NCBI GenBank assembly: GCA_002104985.1
Contig: MCGO01000377.1
Location: 1 to 23,531 of the forward strand
DNA length: 23,531 nt
From: Rhizoclosmatium globosum
Lineage: Eukaryota > Chytridiomycota > Chytridiomycetes > Chytridiales > Chytriomycetaceae
Reading direction: 5' to 3'
Below, piece after piece: positions 7,952 through 19,038 of the stretch. The position numbers were made by a program, and so were the translations under genes. The stretch's first letter is position 1. Every line of letters begins with the position of its first letter. The notes beneath the pieces were generated by a model. It was not told where the DNA came from. It worked only from the letters and a program-made list of their open reading frames with translations, and searched no databases.

Positions 7952-10615
7952 ATGTCAAACATTATGAGCGCTTTCCTTGCGCGAGGAAAAGGAATTGCTC
8001 CGAATTTCACACCAAACCCACAGCAAGTGGCAAAGGAGAAATTGGCTGCCAAAAGGAAGGTGGCATTTGACTTCGTGACAGAGAAGCTGGGACTGCCGTC
8101 AAAGCCTCCCAGTAACCGACCATCTGCCGAGTACCTCATAAAGTGCCGAAAACGTGATGATTTGGTTACAGAGTACTTGGAAGGTACAACTGACACACCA
8201 ATTGAACTTTGGTACATCTCGGAGGTTGACTTGCCTGACCTTCCACCACCAACGGGCCCAATCCACACTGAATCAGACCCCAATGTGCCAAAGACCTACT
8301 TTTCAAAAGATCCTGCGGTACAGAAACTGTATGACGAAATGTGGCATGTTTGGGCTGCAGACGGTAACTTACTGTCATTATTCACCTTCACCTTATAAAT
8401 AATACATTGCAGGTACACACACAAGATTCAAGACAATCACACAATGGATTACAGACGTGAAAGCAGCCTACAATATTTCTGTCCCTCATTCCACAGCAGG
8501 CGATTATCGCAAGAAGTACTTTGCTTTGTACGAGGAATGTCGCTCCAACAACTGGTCATCCAATGGTCCTCTTGCACTGAAGATGAAGCGCCAGGCGTTG
8601 CGTGTACGTCCAAATTTGATTGAGGCAATCACCACTGTTTCAAACGAACGGCAGCGGAGAAAGTCGGAACTGGAGCCACCATTGGACAATTCAAAGCTTG
8701 GTGCCGATGCTACTGCTGAACTTGTTGCTCTCTGTGTTGAGCATAAGGATTATCCTGGCTTCTCGGTGGACATTGTTGGCATGTTTGCTTCCATTGTTCA
8801 TCAAAAGTTCTATTCGTTTGAACCAAAATGGAACCCAAGTGCAACATACGCATATTGGTTCTTACTTTCTCAGGCTAAATTTGTGTCGCGCCGTGTGACA
8901 GGTTCAAAAGCCACTGTTGCGCAGATGGTGGAGATGGCACGGCTGTTTGGCTACACTCTGGATGAACTTGCACTCCTTTTTGCTGATGGAATGCCTTTGA
9001 CTCACTTGGTTGGTTGTGATGAGTTTGGGGCTCACATTATTCCGCAAGGTGATCGCAAATGGGAGTTGAAGGGAGCTCAGCATGTTGATTCTATGTTTTC
9101 AAAGGACAAGCGCCAATACACGGGTGATTTGGCCATAGACGCAGCTGGAAACGTTATTGCCATTCATATGATATTTGCTGGGAAGACTGACCGTTCCCTG
9201 CCCTCATCAGAATGTCGCGAGCTCTTTCCAAAATTTGTGTTCCACAAAACCAACAACCACTGGTGCGATCATGCATCAAAAGTTGCATTTGTGGAGCGTA
9301 TATATTGTGTATTGAAAGAGAAAGAGGCCGCTCTCAAAGGAATCCCTGTGAATCAAGTTGGGCCCTTTCGCTGTGTTCTCCTTTTGGACTGTTGGCCAGT
9401 CAACCTAACTGCCCTATTTCGTGCAGAAATCAAAGAAAAATGCCCAGGAATGATCCTGTTTTACATCCCAGCTGGAGGGACAGGGACATACCAGGTGCAT
9501 TGAAAATCAGAGCAGCTATCTCATTTACAAGCTTTATTTAGATCAACGACACCCATCTCCACAAGCCCCTCAAAGATTCGCTGAAGCTCAGTGCAGGAGA
9601 CTACCTATTCAACTTGCTGTGTGACCTGAAGAAGGGCAAAGTTGCGGATTTGGAGTCAGGGAAGAGCGAAGAGCAAGCCGAAGAAACCCGAGTTCTTGCG
9701 TTAAAGAGACGATTGAAAATGGACTCATTGAAGGATCTAGCAGTTGATTGGATGAATACAGCGAGCTTGAGGTTGGAGGAATTGGGAGAGGATGGAAAGA
9801 ACATCATACAGCGTGGTTGGGATGATATTTACCTCAAAAGGGCACTGGACCCCGAGTTTATCATGGAAGCACGAGTACGTAAAGCCGCGCGTGAGGCTGA
9901 GAAGCAGGCTGCTTTGAGGGCGAGAGAGATGGCTGCTCAAGCAGCTGCACTGGAGGCTGCTGCTGGAAAAACACCTGGAGAGATTGTGCTGGCATTGGAT
10001 CAAGCGAGAGAACACGTTGCATCAGCTGCAAGGGAAGAGGAAGAAAACCCTGTGGGTTGGGAGGACGTGTTAGTAGTTGCGCAAGCGGAGGCAGCTTACC
10101 ATGAAGGGCAGGTTCCCAAACTGAAGCCAATTCGTGCTGCAAAGAAACCAAGGCTGGGAAAAGGACGCCAGTTGAAGCGCAAGGCACGTTCTGCTTCTTT
10201 GGTCGAAGCAATGGTTGTCGAGCGTGCAACCAAAGTCCGCAAGTTGCCTGTAAATGGGAGCCGTGAGCCATTGGTCCGGGAGATGGTTGAATTCCTCCGC
10301 TCAAAAAATCATCCAGTTGTGGGAAGGAAACTTGTAAAAGACTTGCGTAAGGTGATTGAGGACCTCGGATGGTGGGCGGAGTTGAAGGAATTTGTTGGCG
10401 TGCTTCGCCAGCAATTGGCGGCGGAAAAAGCGACGGCAGCTGCGAGAGTTGGCCAAGTTGCTGAGGAGGAGGAGGAGGCGGAGGAGGAGGAGGAGGAGGA
10501 GGAAGATCAAACGGGAGGAACGGGCGAGGTAGGAGATGAGTCATCGTCGTCGTCGTCGTCAGAGGAAGACGATGAGGATGACAAGAATTACTCAAGTGAG
10601 GAGGAATATTGGTGA
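7952..10615 (+). CDS. DDE/DDD transposase, pogo-like, 855 aa, intact
   Basis: Exons 7952-8363, 8413-9494 and 9542-10615 sum to 2568 nt without breaks; the introns are 49 and 47 bp with GT-AG ends. The N-terminal ~330 residues hold basic, helix-rich DNA-binding sequence. The catalytic core reads VGCDEFGAHIIPQGDRKWEL (first Asp ~340), VLLLDCWPVN (second Asp ~463) and, across intron 2, IPAGGTGTYQ then INDTHLHKPLKD (third Asp ~501), a DD37D spacing. The order DEFG...GDRKWELKG and TGTYQ-ND-KPLK matches DDE_1-type (pogo/Tigger/Fot relatives) transposases. Downstream come a long helical region, a basic stretch (KKPRLGKGRQLKRKARS) that may be a nuclear signal, and an acidic tail of Glu and Ser runs ending in SSEEEYW. 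A long Pro-rich antisense frame over exon 3 is a shadow. Enzyme activity is inferred from intact triad and TIRs. Confidence 0.85.
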
Positions 10616-10749
10616 GGAGGGTGATGGAGCTGGTGAGGAGGGGGAGAGAATGAAGTTTGGGTGAAAAATGAAAATCCGACCTTTCGAACTACTTTTTAAA
10701 ATAAATCCGAGATTATTTAAGTCTATTGCCTCCCTCCGACTTTTTGGCA

Positions 10750-10773
10750 TCCGGGAAGATTCAGTAAATACGG
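10750..10773 (-). repeat. right terminal inverted repeat
   Basis: On the minus strand it begins CCGTATTTACTGAATC and ends TTCCCGGA, mirroring the left end. TA follows at 10774-10775. Confidence 0.85.
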
Positions 10774-11003
10774 TACTAACGCATTTACTATCTTCTCTGG
10801 ACAATTGTACAATCCTCTTCCCTTTCTGGAGTTGGCCTAAGCTACAGCAACAGAGAAAGGTCAGGTCTTTTTTGATGCACAAAACAAAGCCAAGGAGATC
10901 CACATGAATCTTTTGGATGCAACACATGTTAAAATTGGAGGAGATGTTATGGGAAAGGTTTTGCGAAGGCAGCGTATTCCATGAAAATCAACAGTAAACA
11001 TAA

Positions 11004-11285
11004 TTAAAGCCAACACAGACACTTCATCTTCCTATTCCATTTGGTGCCAAAAAATACAGCAATCCACTTCAAAATACAGAAGCCAATTTCAAGGGTGCTA
11101 TATTTTGTTTGGAGACTTGTGGACAATACCTTAGCAAATTCAAATCAGCTATAACTGTGGCACACAAAACAAAGTGTGCTGGGGAGTCACTTGTGGATGA
11201 TCTTGTGTTTGTAAATGGCGTTATTATCAAAGTCGAGTCTGCTGGAGGAGCTCCTGAATATTGGATGGGAGAAGGAAGAATTTAA
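11004..11285 (+). pseudogene. 93-codon open frame lacking an ATG, probable relic
   Basis: The frame opens after a TAA at 11001-11003 and closes with TAA at 11283-11285. It has ordinary protein composition (LPIPFGAKKYSNPLQNTEAN, then GESLVDDLVFVNGVIIKVES and GGAPEYWMGEGRI) but no start codon ATG. A second fragment in another frame lies just upstream (10904-10983, MNLLDATHVKIGGDVMGKVL). They may be pieces of one decayed protein. Family not recognised. Confidence 0.25.
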
Positions 11286-14128
11286 ATCAGAGGGTACTTT
11301 CAAAAGCCTGTCAAAGTCTGAAAGCACATCCATTAATTTTGTAAAAGAGTCACTGATAATTTCTGCGTAACAGTGTCTACAGCGCTGAGCTGTGATATCT
11401 GTTCACAAATTCAAAGTAAAGGGATAACCTAACTTCTGGTGTGACAAATTATTAGCATTTTTTTCCAAGTCAACCATGCTCTGTTTATTTGCAATGAAAC
11501 GTTCCAGCCCATCAAATAACACTTTCCCAACTCCCTGGGTTGAAAACATAACCAGTGATACAATAGCATCTGCTGTGTTTTTTCAGCATCTATCCCCTGC
11601 GCTTACAAATTACTTCACAAAATATCTCCCATGACGTCTCCAGTTGTGCTGTAACTTGGTTTTGGGAGGAACAACCCCCCATGTTTCCAAAAATATATCT
11701 AAAACCTCCTTTGTTTTTGATGGAACTAACCTCGGTTGGTTGCATGATTGATTAGGTAGGGATGGCCCAGAGGCAAGCCCCTCTTGAATCATTTGTGTGA
11801 AGCTTGGTGTGTGTCTCTGACGCATCTCAGATTGTACAGGTAGCAGCCAACTATTGGAGCCATATGTCCATCATTTGCATCTGAAGCTACCAATTCATTA
11901 CCAGGGACAACTCTTTGTGAGGTAGTGTTGGGAGAGGTCCATAACTGGATTAAGCAATATGGCACATTTGAGCAGCAGTGTATACATTAATTGATGTTAA
12001 AGTTGCTCCTATTCAGGCATTTGAATATTTGGATAACTGCCATGTTGTCATAGTACATATATGTTAGTCTGCTTAATCTTCTGCTGATTGTTCATTTGCC
12101 ATGTGAAAACTTAGTAACATGAACCAAACAGTGTATTTGTAAAAGATAAAACTCGGTGAATGTGAATAATGGGATAGTTAGGACATCACAAGGAAGGGTA
12201 GAGTTGGGTTCCCAAAATAAGTGAACAACCAACTCAAACCTCAACTTGGTGAAGTATGAAAACAAAATAAATAAATGAGTAATGTGATGAATCATGGAGT
12301 TGAAAGCAAAAAACGAGCATTTTAAAATTGTCAAAGATTCCAAACGTGTTGAGCACAACTCAGACAACAAGATGCAAAGTACACTTGCAGCCAGAATCTC
12401 AAAACCAAAAACCAGGCCACTAATACAACTCTTACTTGAAGACTTGAACATGTTGTTATGGTCCAAATGCACCTGGAACAAGTGGCACATCAGGCATGTA
12501 TGAGCTAAAAATTGGCTACTGGGGTTGATGGATGCAAAAACAACATACACCAGGATACAGATGTGCCAACATTGGCTCCAATCTCAACCATGCTTAGAGC
12601 AGCGGACGTTTTGACAGGTCCATACAATGATCAATAACCCAAGACATGTAGCCATTGGTTTACGCCGTTTAATACATCTACAAAAGAGGCCTTTGAAAAG
12701 GCTGTAGCACAAGCCAAGGATAGAGTTCAGGTTTCAATTGAAAGATAAACATAAATTAAACAAAAGGAATATATCATTAACTTATTCCATTTAACAATAG
12801 ACAAACTTCTGAGTCCAAAAGCAGAATGGAACTGCTAAGAATCCAGAATTGTGCGGCGAAATCCGAGGTGGGAACTCAAAGGACCTGTGCAGCCAATACA
12901 GAATACTGTCACAATGGTGGAAAGTGATGGTTAGGGAAAAATCAACGACGGTATGGACAAGGAAGATCAGGAAATCAAACAGGCCGAAAAGAGAATTCAG
13001 GAGAACTGTAATTAGCTTGGTTCATCCATTTTGCTTTAATCAGATTAAATTGGTTTTCCAAAAATTAAACAGAAAGTTCCCTCAAAAAGACTACAGTAGA
13101 CTGTAGATCCAACAGGCCTCTTTCAGGCATTCCAGCATTATAACATGATAGATCCAACTCTGCATTCTGGATGAGGACAATCAGTCCCTTCATCCCAACC
13201 AGGTTGCTGACAGACAACCGCTGCAAGTTTGTCAATCCACGTTGCCAAACAGAGGAATAGTGCCCTTAGATAAAATCCTAACATACATCCCAACCAGTGG
13301 CATGCAAGCCAGTATATTGATGCAGGTATAGTACTCAAGCAATACAAACGTGGAGGTAGATGAGGCTAATGGGGGTAGGTGTTGGTTGTGGCAGCTGTAT
13401 TTTGCATAACCATCTTCACAGCAGATTGGCACTGATTTGTCTTGAGATGCTGCTGTGAAGAACTACTGCAACGTCTCCAAAGTACTTGGAATAACTTTCT
13501 TCCTTTTGTTGACTATTAAAAAACGCTTTTACTCTGTCTGAAGGAACCCAGCCAGGATTAGGCCCCAGCTTTAGCAGGGTATTTATGTACTGTTTTATTC
13601 ATGTACAGCCTTCCTGATTGTGGAAACAGTGGTGGTTGTACAATGCCACCCTATCAAGTCTATTGGACAAAAAAAATAATGGTTTTTGGCAACGGTTTTT
13701 TGGCAACATCCTTTTTTAACCACAAGATACCCAAAAATATTAATTAACTGCAGAGCTATGATGGTAACACATAAAAAAGAAGTGCGCTTTTAAGACTTGG
13801 GCTTGGCAGAAAAGTAGGAGCTCAAATGCATAGGGTTCAAATCATACTCAAATGCAAAGAAAATTGTTACCAAAGACACCTTCTACTTTGTCCATTTGGT
13901 ATGGGAGCAGGGGAATCAATGTATGTTCAGATGCTGAAGCAAAGTTAGTGGTTTTTTTTATTCCTTTGATTATTTGTGTAATCATGAATACTTGCAAGGA
14001 AGCTGATACAAGCAGCTGTGCAGCTAATAGACAGAGTCTTTCCATGTCCAGCAGCAAATGTTATGAGTCCTGCAACTTGTTAAGTTGTGCTATGTCACTT
14101 CAGACATTAAAGTGAATGGTTTGCAACC

Positions 14129-14140
14129 TTAGGGTTAGGG
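14129..14140 (+). repeat. interstitial (TTAGGG)2
   Basis: Two perfect telomere-type G-strand units, preceded by CC and followed directly by a perfect hairpin. Two units alone may be chance. Confidence 0.5.
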
Positions 14141-14170
14141 AAACATCCAATTGAGAACAATTGGATGTTT
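14141..14170. repeat. perfect 13-bp inverted repeat, 4-nt loop
   Basis: AAACATCCAATTG, loop AGAA, then CAATTGGATGTTT. The arms match at all 13 positions. It sits in a stretch of decayed sequence next to the TTAGGG pair. It could be a transposon end structure, a terminator-like RNA hairpin or chance. Confidence 0.7.
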
Positions 14171-15394
14171 GATTTGTGATGCAGGAACAAAGTAGCTTTC
14201 CAACAAATTCTCCACAAGCAGCCAGTTGACCCAAGTGAATTCCAATAACTTTGAGCTGAGGATGGAGGCAGGCAATTGGTTCTGAGAAAATGGCAGTAGT
14301 GGATTCAGCACCAGTGGTAACAATACTACAATCCATTTTGTACTTGTCCATTTGTCAGCCAGGCTCTCCAGCTCCTTATCTTTTTGCCATGCCCTCCATG
14401 GACTTTCATGAAAAGCTTTCTTTACCACAGCTTCAATTGAGACTTGAGGATTTAATAAAGCATTGTTTGGACACATCTTCACTGAGTACTGTGGCCCTGG
14501 ACCAGTCATTGATGTAATGCAAAGTATCAAATCACAAAAATGCGCAGAGGATGAAGTCTTCTAGATATTCTGTTGCAAACGTCAGAACATACGTGATGTG
14601 ATGTATTGTGAGTTTAGCACAAAATCTGACAAAATATGCAACCCTTTTTTGTTTGTCACAATTTGCTAAACTCTTATCATATGAAAAGCAAGAAGCACTC
14701 CAGAAAAGTTGCAGATGATGGGATGTAGGAGTATCTGTTGGAGTCATGAGAGTAACAGATTTTTGCTTTGCGGCAGGAAAACCAAAAATAGAAATAATGC
14801 ATGAAAAATTCCCTCTCTTGTTTTAGGTGTGCCCATAAAACACAGCTTATACAAGTTAGCAATTCAGCACATGGTGTACAAGTTGTATGGCTATATCCCA
14901 AAGTAGAGCCAGAAAAAAACTGCAACACCAATCACATTGACCAAGGAATAGATCTTGCTCTGTCCGCCGCTTTAGATCCAAACAAAATCTTTCAGAAATC
15001 ACAAGGGATGCAACAGTGGCAACAAAGTGACAATTCTAGAGACAAACAATCCTTCCACAATAAGAAGCAGTTGACGAAGAATTGTCCAAACCATAAGCTT
15101 TTCACAGAATATTTTGAGTAAATATGTCTAAACCGTTGTGTATCTCACGGTTCTGACACTGAATGCAACAGTTGAAAGTAGTGGCAGCAGATATTGCTAA
15201 TGACAGAGCCAATAAGACAGTCTGTTGGTTGGTATTGATGTTGGATGCCAGAATCAGCACAAGGAGTGCAGTGGCAAGCACTAATCATTATTGTTAACTT
15301 TGTTCAATTTGCCAAGAAGCTTTTCTTAGGGTCTAGATATCGGTTTTCTCTGTGCAGCTTTATTGATACCTTTTGATTTTTCAATGTTAATAAA

Positions 15395-17505
15395 TTATTT
15401 AACGTTCTCCTCTGCTTTGAAAATGGCATTATCCGAATGAATAGAGCTATCAGCTTCTTTCTCGTTCAAAGAATCCTGTGCCCAAATCGTCTGAGTGTCA
15501 ATTGGTGGTCCACGGAACCATTTATGTGCCGAGACAACCCAGAACACATAAGAAACCAAAAATACTCCCACAACAACAACAGGAGCCCAGTTGAAGTTGG
15601 TCAGATCTGTGAAGTCTCAAGTTAGAAAACTTTGACATTGTAGCTCATTTACTTACAGGCACTAATGTACGCATCATGGTCCAAGGTTATGTTGTCAGCA
15701 AGTGTGAAAGATTCAGGGTCGGTGTAAACAGTTGGGAGGACTAGTGCAACAGACGCAAATGACAAGAACAAGATAGCAACAATTCCAACTGGGACGCCCC
15801 AACGACCGAGAGTAAATGGCCCAGGTGGAAACTTATCGCTTCGAATGACTCGCAACAAAATTGGAACCAAGTACGCCAAGTAAGTTCCGACGACTCCAAA
15901 GGAGTTGATAGCAGAGAACCTGAGAAGCCAAGTTCATGAGAAAGCAAATTCTTAAGAACAAACCTAAAACCAACTCACATAGTGTTTGAGTACAATGAAG
16001 GCAACAAAATGACAGAGTTGATCAATACGATGATCCAAGTGGCTCTGATTGGAACTTGGTCGCCGCCCAATGTGTGCAAGTAGGCACTTCCTGGCAAAGC
16101 TCCGTCTCGCGAGAAGGCAAACGTCATTCTTGCGTGAGTAACAATCAAACCAAAAATACTGGTGATTCCGATGACCAATAAGATGCAGTTGAAAACTACA
16201 GCCCAATTAGGTCCCACTGAATTGACGAAAATCAGAGTAAGACCATATGAACTCTCTTCGTAGATGCTTGCAAACTGGGATGGGTCAACAGATGCGAGAA
16301 TGAAAAAAAGAGCAACGTATCCAGTGACAAAAGTGGTCGCAATAGCACTGACAATGGATCGAGGACCTTGAATCGCTGGGTTAGCAGTTTCCTCAGCCAA
16401 GTGGGCGGCGGAATCGTATCCAGTGTAAGTCAAGCAGGCAAGCAATACGGAAATAGAAGCAGCCCATCCATTTGGGAGTCCAGTCAAGTTGCTCCATGAG
16501 TTCATGAGTTCACTTGGTGGAATTTTAGTGTCAGAGGCTGGAAGAATCTAAATTAGAACTTTGAGTCCAAGATAAATGCAACATACCGAAAAACACTCCA
16601 AGCATGATGATGGCAACACCCAAAACGTTTGTTGCAAAGCACAATTTTCCAATGAGGTTGATAACTTTAGATCCAAAGGTTGCCAAATATCCTGCAATGA
16701 CAAGACCACAAATAGCTGCCACCAAAGTAATAATTTTGGTAGCCCACGAGCCAATAACAACAACTGAACTATTTTGAGATATAAAACAGTTAACGAAGAA
16801 CTGCCCGAATGCATAAGCCTGTTCGCATAATACATAGTCAGCTAGATTCACGTAAACAATTCGCTTTACCGTTCCGGACGTAATTCCAGCAAGTCCAAGG
16901 AAGTTAAAGTATCCTGTCATATATGACGCAAAGGGAGCCCACTTTGGACCAGCCAAAGACGCTGACCACTGAAAACAAGTCTAAGCTACACTACAAACTC
17001 TGAAAGTGTCTCACATAGTAGAGACCTCCCGATGTTGGATAACTGGAGACGATTTCACCCATGGATGCTCCAACGAAAGCTGACAAGATTGAGATGATTG
17101 GCCTGAGTCAACGTCAATATACTGCTTGTTTTGATTACCCAATCAACAAACATACCATGAAATAAGCATTCCCTGGGGACCTGTGAGAATCAAAGATAAG
17201 TTCATATCCACAGAAGAAAGTCGGGTGTTGAAGCCTCCAGCTTTCATTCCTTGTTTGCCACAACTTACCACCGGCACCGAGACCTTGATAAATAAGTGGC
17301 ATGACTGAAGTAGGAACACTCATGACAGTGAAAGCTACACCAAAGTTGGCAAACGCATCCAAGCTTCGGATGAGTTGCTGTTCATGTTTAGTAAGACATG
17401 TGACCTTTCACCAGCATAACAAGCCTGTGTTGTGGCTGCACTTTTCACGATTCTCACCTGCTTGTAACCGAGCTGTTCCAAACGGGCTGTGTCGTCGTTC
17501 TCCAT
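15395..17505 (-). CDS. amino acid/choline/GABA-type permease (APC superfamily, fungal ACT family)
   Basis: Nine exons on the minus strand: 17505-17458, 17377-17269, 17180-17156, 17102-17015, 16968-16870, 16818-16587, 16537-15979, 15919-15657 and 15606-15395. They total 1635 nt, a 544-residue protein with no breaks. ATG 17505 starts MENDDTARLEQLGYKQ, a usual cytosolic N-terminus for this family. The first helix region reads AFTVMSVPTSVMPLIYQGLG, followed by GEIVSSYPTSGGLYYWSASL, the conserved APC motif after helix 2. About twelve hydrophobic helices can be traced, including TGYDSAAHLAEETANP and the MTFAFSRDGALPGS loop typical of UGA4/BAT1-like transporters. Substrate cannot be told from sequence. 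Intron 5 (16819-16869, 51 bp) is a multiple of three without stops. Plasma membrane or vacuolar location is likely. Confidence 0.88.
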
Positions 17506-18104
17506 TAAGCCAACCTTGTCACGCTTCTGTTCTAAATCGGGTGAAGTACTTTTTTCTTTTGGAAAGCAGTCGGAAATTTCTTTTGAACTTGTTTCAGATC
17601 ATCGGAGAATTACATAAGGGATGGTTATTTAATGGCCAAGTGGCGGGGTAAGCAATTAAAACGGATAATCAACAATTATTGCTGTCTTTATCAACAAATA
17701 GGTGAAGTAACCACTTAAATGAAAAAAAAATGTGGCATAGACGTAACATACTAACTCGGAATAAACCTGACAAACCAGTGGATTAGCTTCAGAATGGTTG
17801 CCAGTATTTTAAAAAACCTGACCCGGAAGCTGCCCCTCTTACTACACCTTTCTGAATAGAATATTTAATGTGCTAACTATGTAAGAGTCCGACTCAGTCA
17901 AATGAAACTAACAACTCGAAGTGAATGCATCCGTCCTTGGATGCTGCTACACGTGATAAATGGCAATATGAGATTATAGTTCAAAACGGTTCACGACATC
18001 CAGTGGAAAGTGGTTAAGATGCGAGGCATAGCTTGTTGGAGTAATTGATTTCAATGTATTTCAAGGATATTTTTGTTCTTCTTATAGGCGAAAAAACAAT
18101 TTAA
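17506..18104. other. intergenic, permease promoter region
   Basis: About 600 AT-rich bases between the permease start and the end of the OCA1-like gene, both on the minus strand. A spurious + frame at 17301-17651 overlaps permease exon 2. No specific sites were recognised. Confidence 0.4.
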
Positions 18105-18962
18105 TCAAAGAATAGAGTTATTAGTTTGTTTCACTAAATCTGTGTCAAACAGTTCTAAACGTTAATCGTTAGTTACAAATCAACTCATTATTTGAATTAC
18201 TAACCAATGAACTGCTCATTTAGAATTCTCACTTTCGGCCCCGCATATCTAACAAAATAAACAAAATAAACTTAATGATTCCTTCCATTTCAAGAAAATT
18301 TCGCTCTCACCTCCTATACTCTTCAAAGATGCTAGTCAAATTCCAGCGTTGCAGTTTTCGAAGACATCCAATAACAGTCCCTGTTCGATGTCTTCCTAAA
18401 TTACACATGACCATTAGAGGATAGTTTTTGGGATCGAGAATAAGCTCAAGAGACTCGAGGACGACCTATTTCAGTTGACGGTAAAACGGTTGATATACGA
18501 CCCTCTCATCTATTCCCGAACAAACCTCTTCTGATATTGGGTCCCATGCGTTCGCTGATGCGTTCAAAAGTCCCAGATGGTGGAATGCAATCTCTTGGTC
18601 ATCGATAAAATTGAGGCTGAGGTCAAGAGGATTCAGATCCTTGCAGGCTGAAGCCAGTAAGATAAGATCCCTACAATCTTTGGTTTGGTTCTTCAGGGGC
18701 GAGAAATACGACAGTCTTCAAGTTAAGCCGTTCGAGGAAGGGAAAGTTAAGTTCGTTTGGTTGTCCTGTAGTGGATTGATCAAATCGGAGACTACATTTA
18801 GCTGTATATTGAGATTGTGGAGAACGAATAGTTGTCATCACCAGAGCGATACAGATCGACCTGGGGAAGTGGTTAGTTAGGGATGAGTAGATCTAACTTC
18901 TCCAAGCTATATTGTACCTCTACGCATCCGAAATTGATAGGAGGGATAGCAGTGTTAGCCAT
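18105..18962 (-). CDS. OCA1: Oca1/Siw14-family dual-specificity/tyrosine phosphatase-like protein, one frameshift
   Basis: Six exons on the minus strand: 18962-18918, 18860-18842, 18765-18526, 18465-18311, 18248-18205 and 18154-18105. Introns are 50-76 bp with GT-AG ends. They total 553 nt; removing one extra base near 18668-18675 (AGATTGTAGGG) gives 183 residues. Family text: [40 protein letters not shown], the P-loop CNLGRHRTG (Cys ~122, Arg ~128, CX5R), [20 protein letters not shown] and [16 protein letters not shown]. This is the Y_phosphatase2/Siw14-Oca1 pattern, with PEEPNQRL pointing to the Oca1 branch. The residue before the catalytic Cys, usually His, is Met. Known members include inositol-pyrophosphate and phosphotyrosine phosphatases linked to stress and nutrient response. 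The start lies 76 bp from the presumed MKS1 start on the other strand. Confidence 0.82.
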
Positions 18963-19038
18963 TCTAGTCGCGACCAGGTGGTTGAGAGTTTGGTGAGAGT
19001 TTGGGAACGAAAGTTGTTCCAACCCACCGACCCAAAAA
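18963..19038. promoter_or_regulatory. short divergent promoter region OCA1-like / MKS1
   Basis: Only 76 bp separate the ATG of the phosphatase from the candidate ATG of MKS1. No TATA box is seen. If the MKS1 start lies further right, the shared region is longer. Confidence 0.35.

Larger units (their letters stand above)
7795..10773 (+). mobile_element. complete Tc1/mariner/pogo-like DNA transposon, 2979 bp
   Basis: Imperfect 24-bp terminal inverted repeats (7795-7818 and 10750-10773, 20 of 24 identical) are flanked on both sides by the dinucleotide TA (7793-7794, 10774-10775), the target duplication of the IS630-Tc1-mariner superfamily. Inside is one uninterrupted 855-residue transposase gene in three exons. 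Motif variants of TCCGAC/TCCGAG recur near both ends (7848-7853 left; 10675-10680, 10693-10698 and 10735-10740 right) and could be subterminal transposase sites. Open reading frame, matched ends and TA flanks together indicate a recent insertion. Superfamily membership is well supported; the exact clade is inferred. Confidence 0.85.
10776..15394. other. AT-rich, gene-poor 4.6-kb region with coding relics
   Basis: No ORF with family motifs and no gene model with introns could be built. Short protein-like fragments appear on both strands, for example + frames near 11004-11285, 12294-12503 and 12640-12750, and - frames near 13850-14530. They are broken by frequent stops, as expected of old transposon or gene remains. 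A local direct repeat of TTTTTGGCAAC occurs at about 13683-13707. No tRNA or other RNA gene was recognised. Confidence 0.5.

Noticed and set aside
10466..10560. GAG and TCG trinucleotide runs
   Set aside because: They encode the acidic/Ser tail of the transposase and need no separate explanation.
9861..10595. 244-codon Pro/Leu/Gln-rich minus-strand frame
   Set aside because: It is the antisense shadow of the Glu/Ala/Lys-rich transposase exon 3.
12092..12550. 152-codon hydrophobic minus-strand frame
   Set aside because: Composition is that of random AT-rich sequence; no helix pattern, motif or splice signals.
13850..14530. Helicase-like text on the minus strand (CSIVTTGAESTTAIF, and FAAGHGKTLSI near 14020)
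   Set aside because: The pieces resemble P-loops only loosely, lie in different frames and lack further helicase motifs; too weak for a gene or family call.
14801..15121. 106-codon + frame with a Gln/Asn/Lys-rich end
   Set aside because: No recognisable domain, no neighbouring exons; likely relic or chance.
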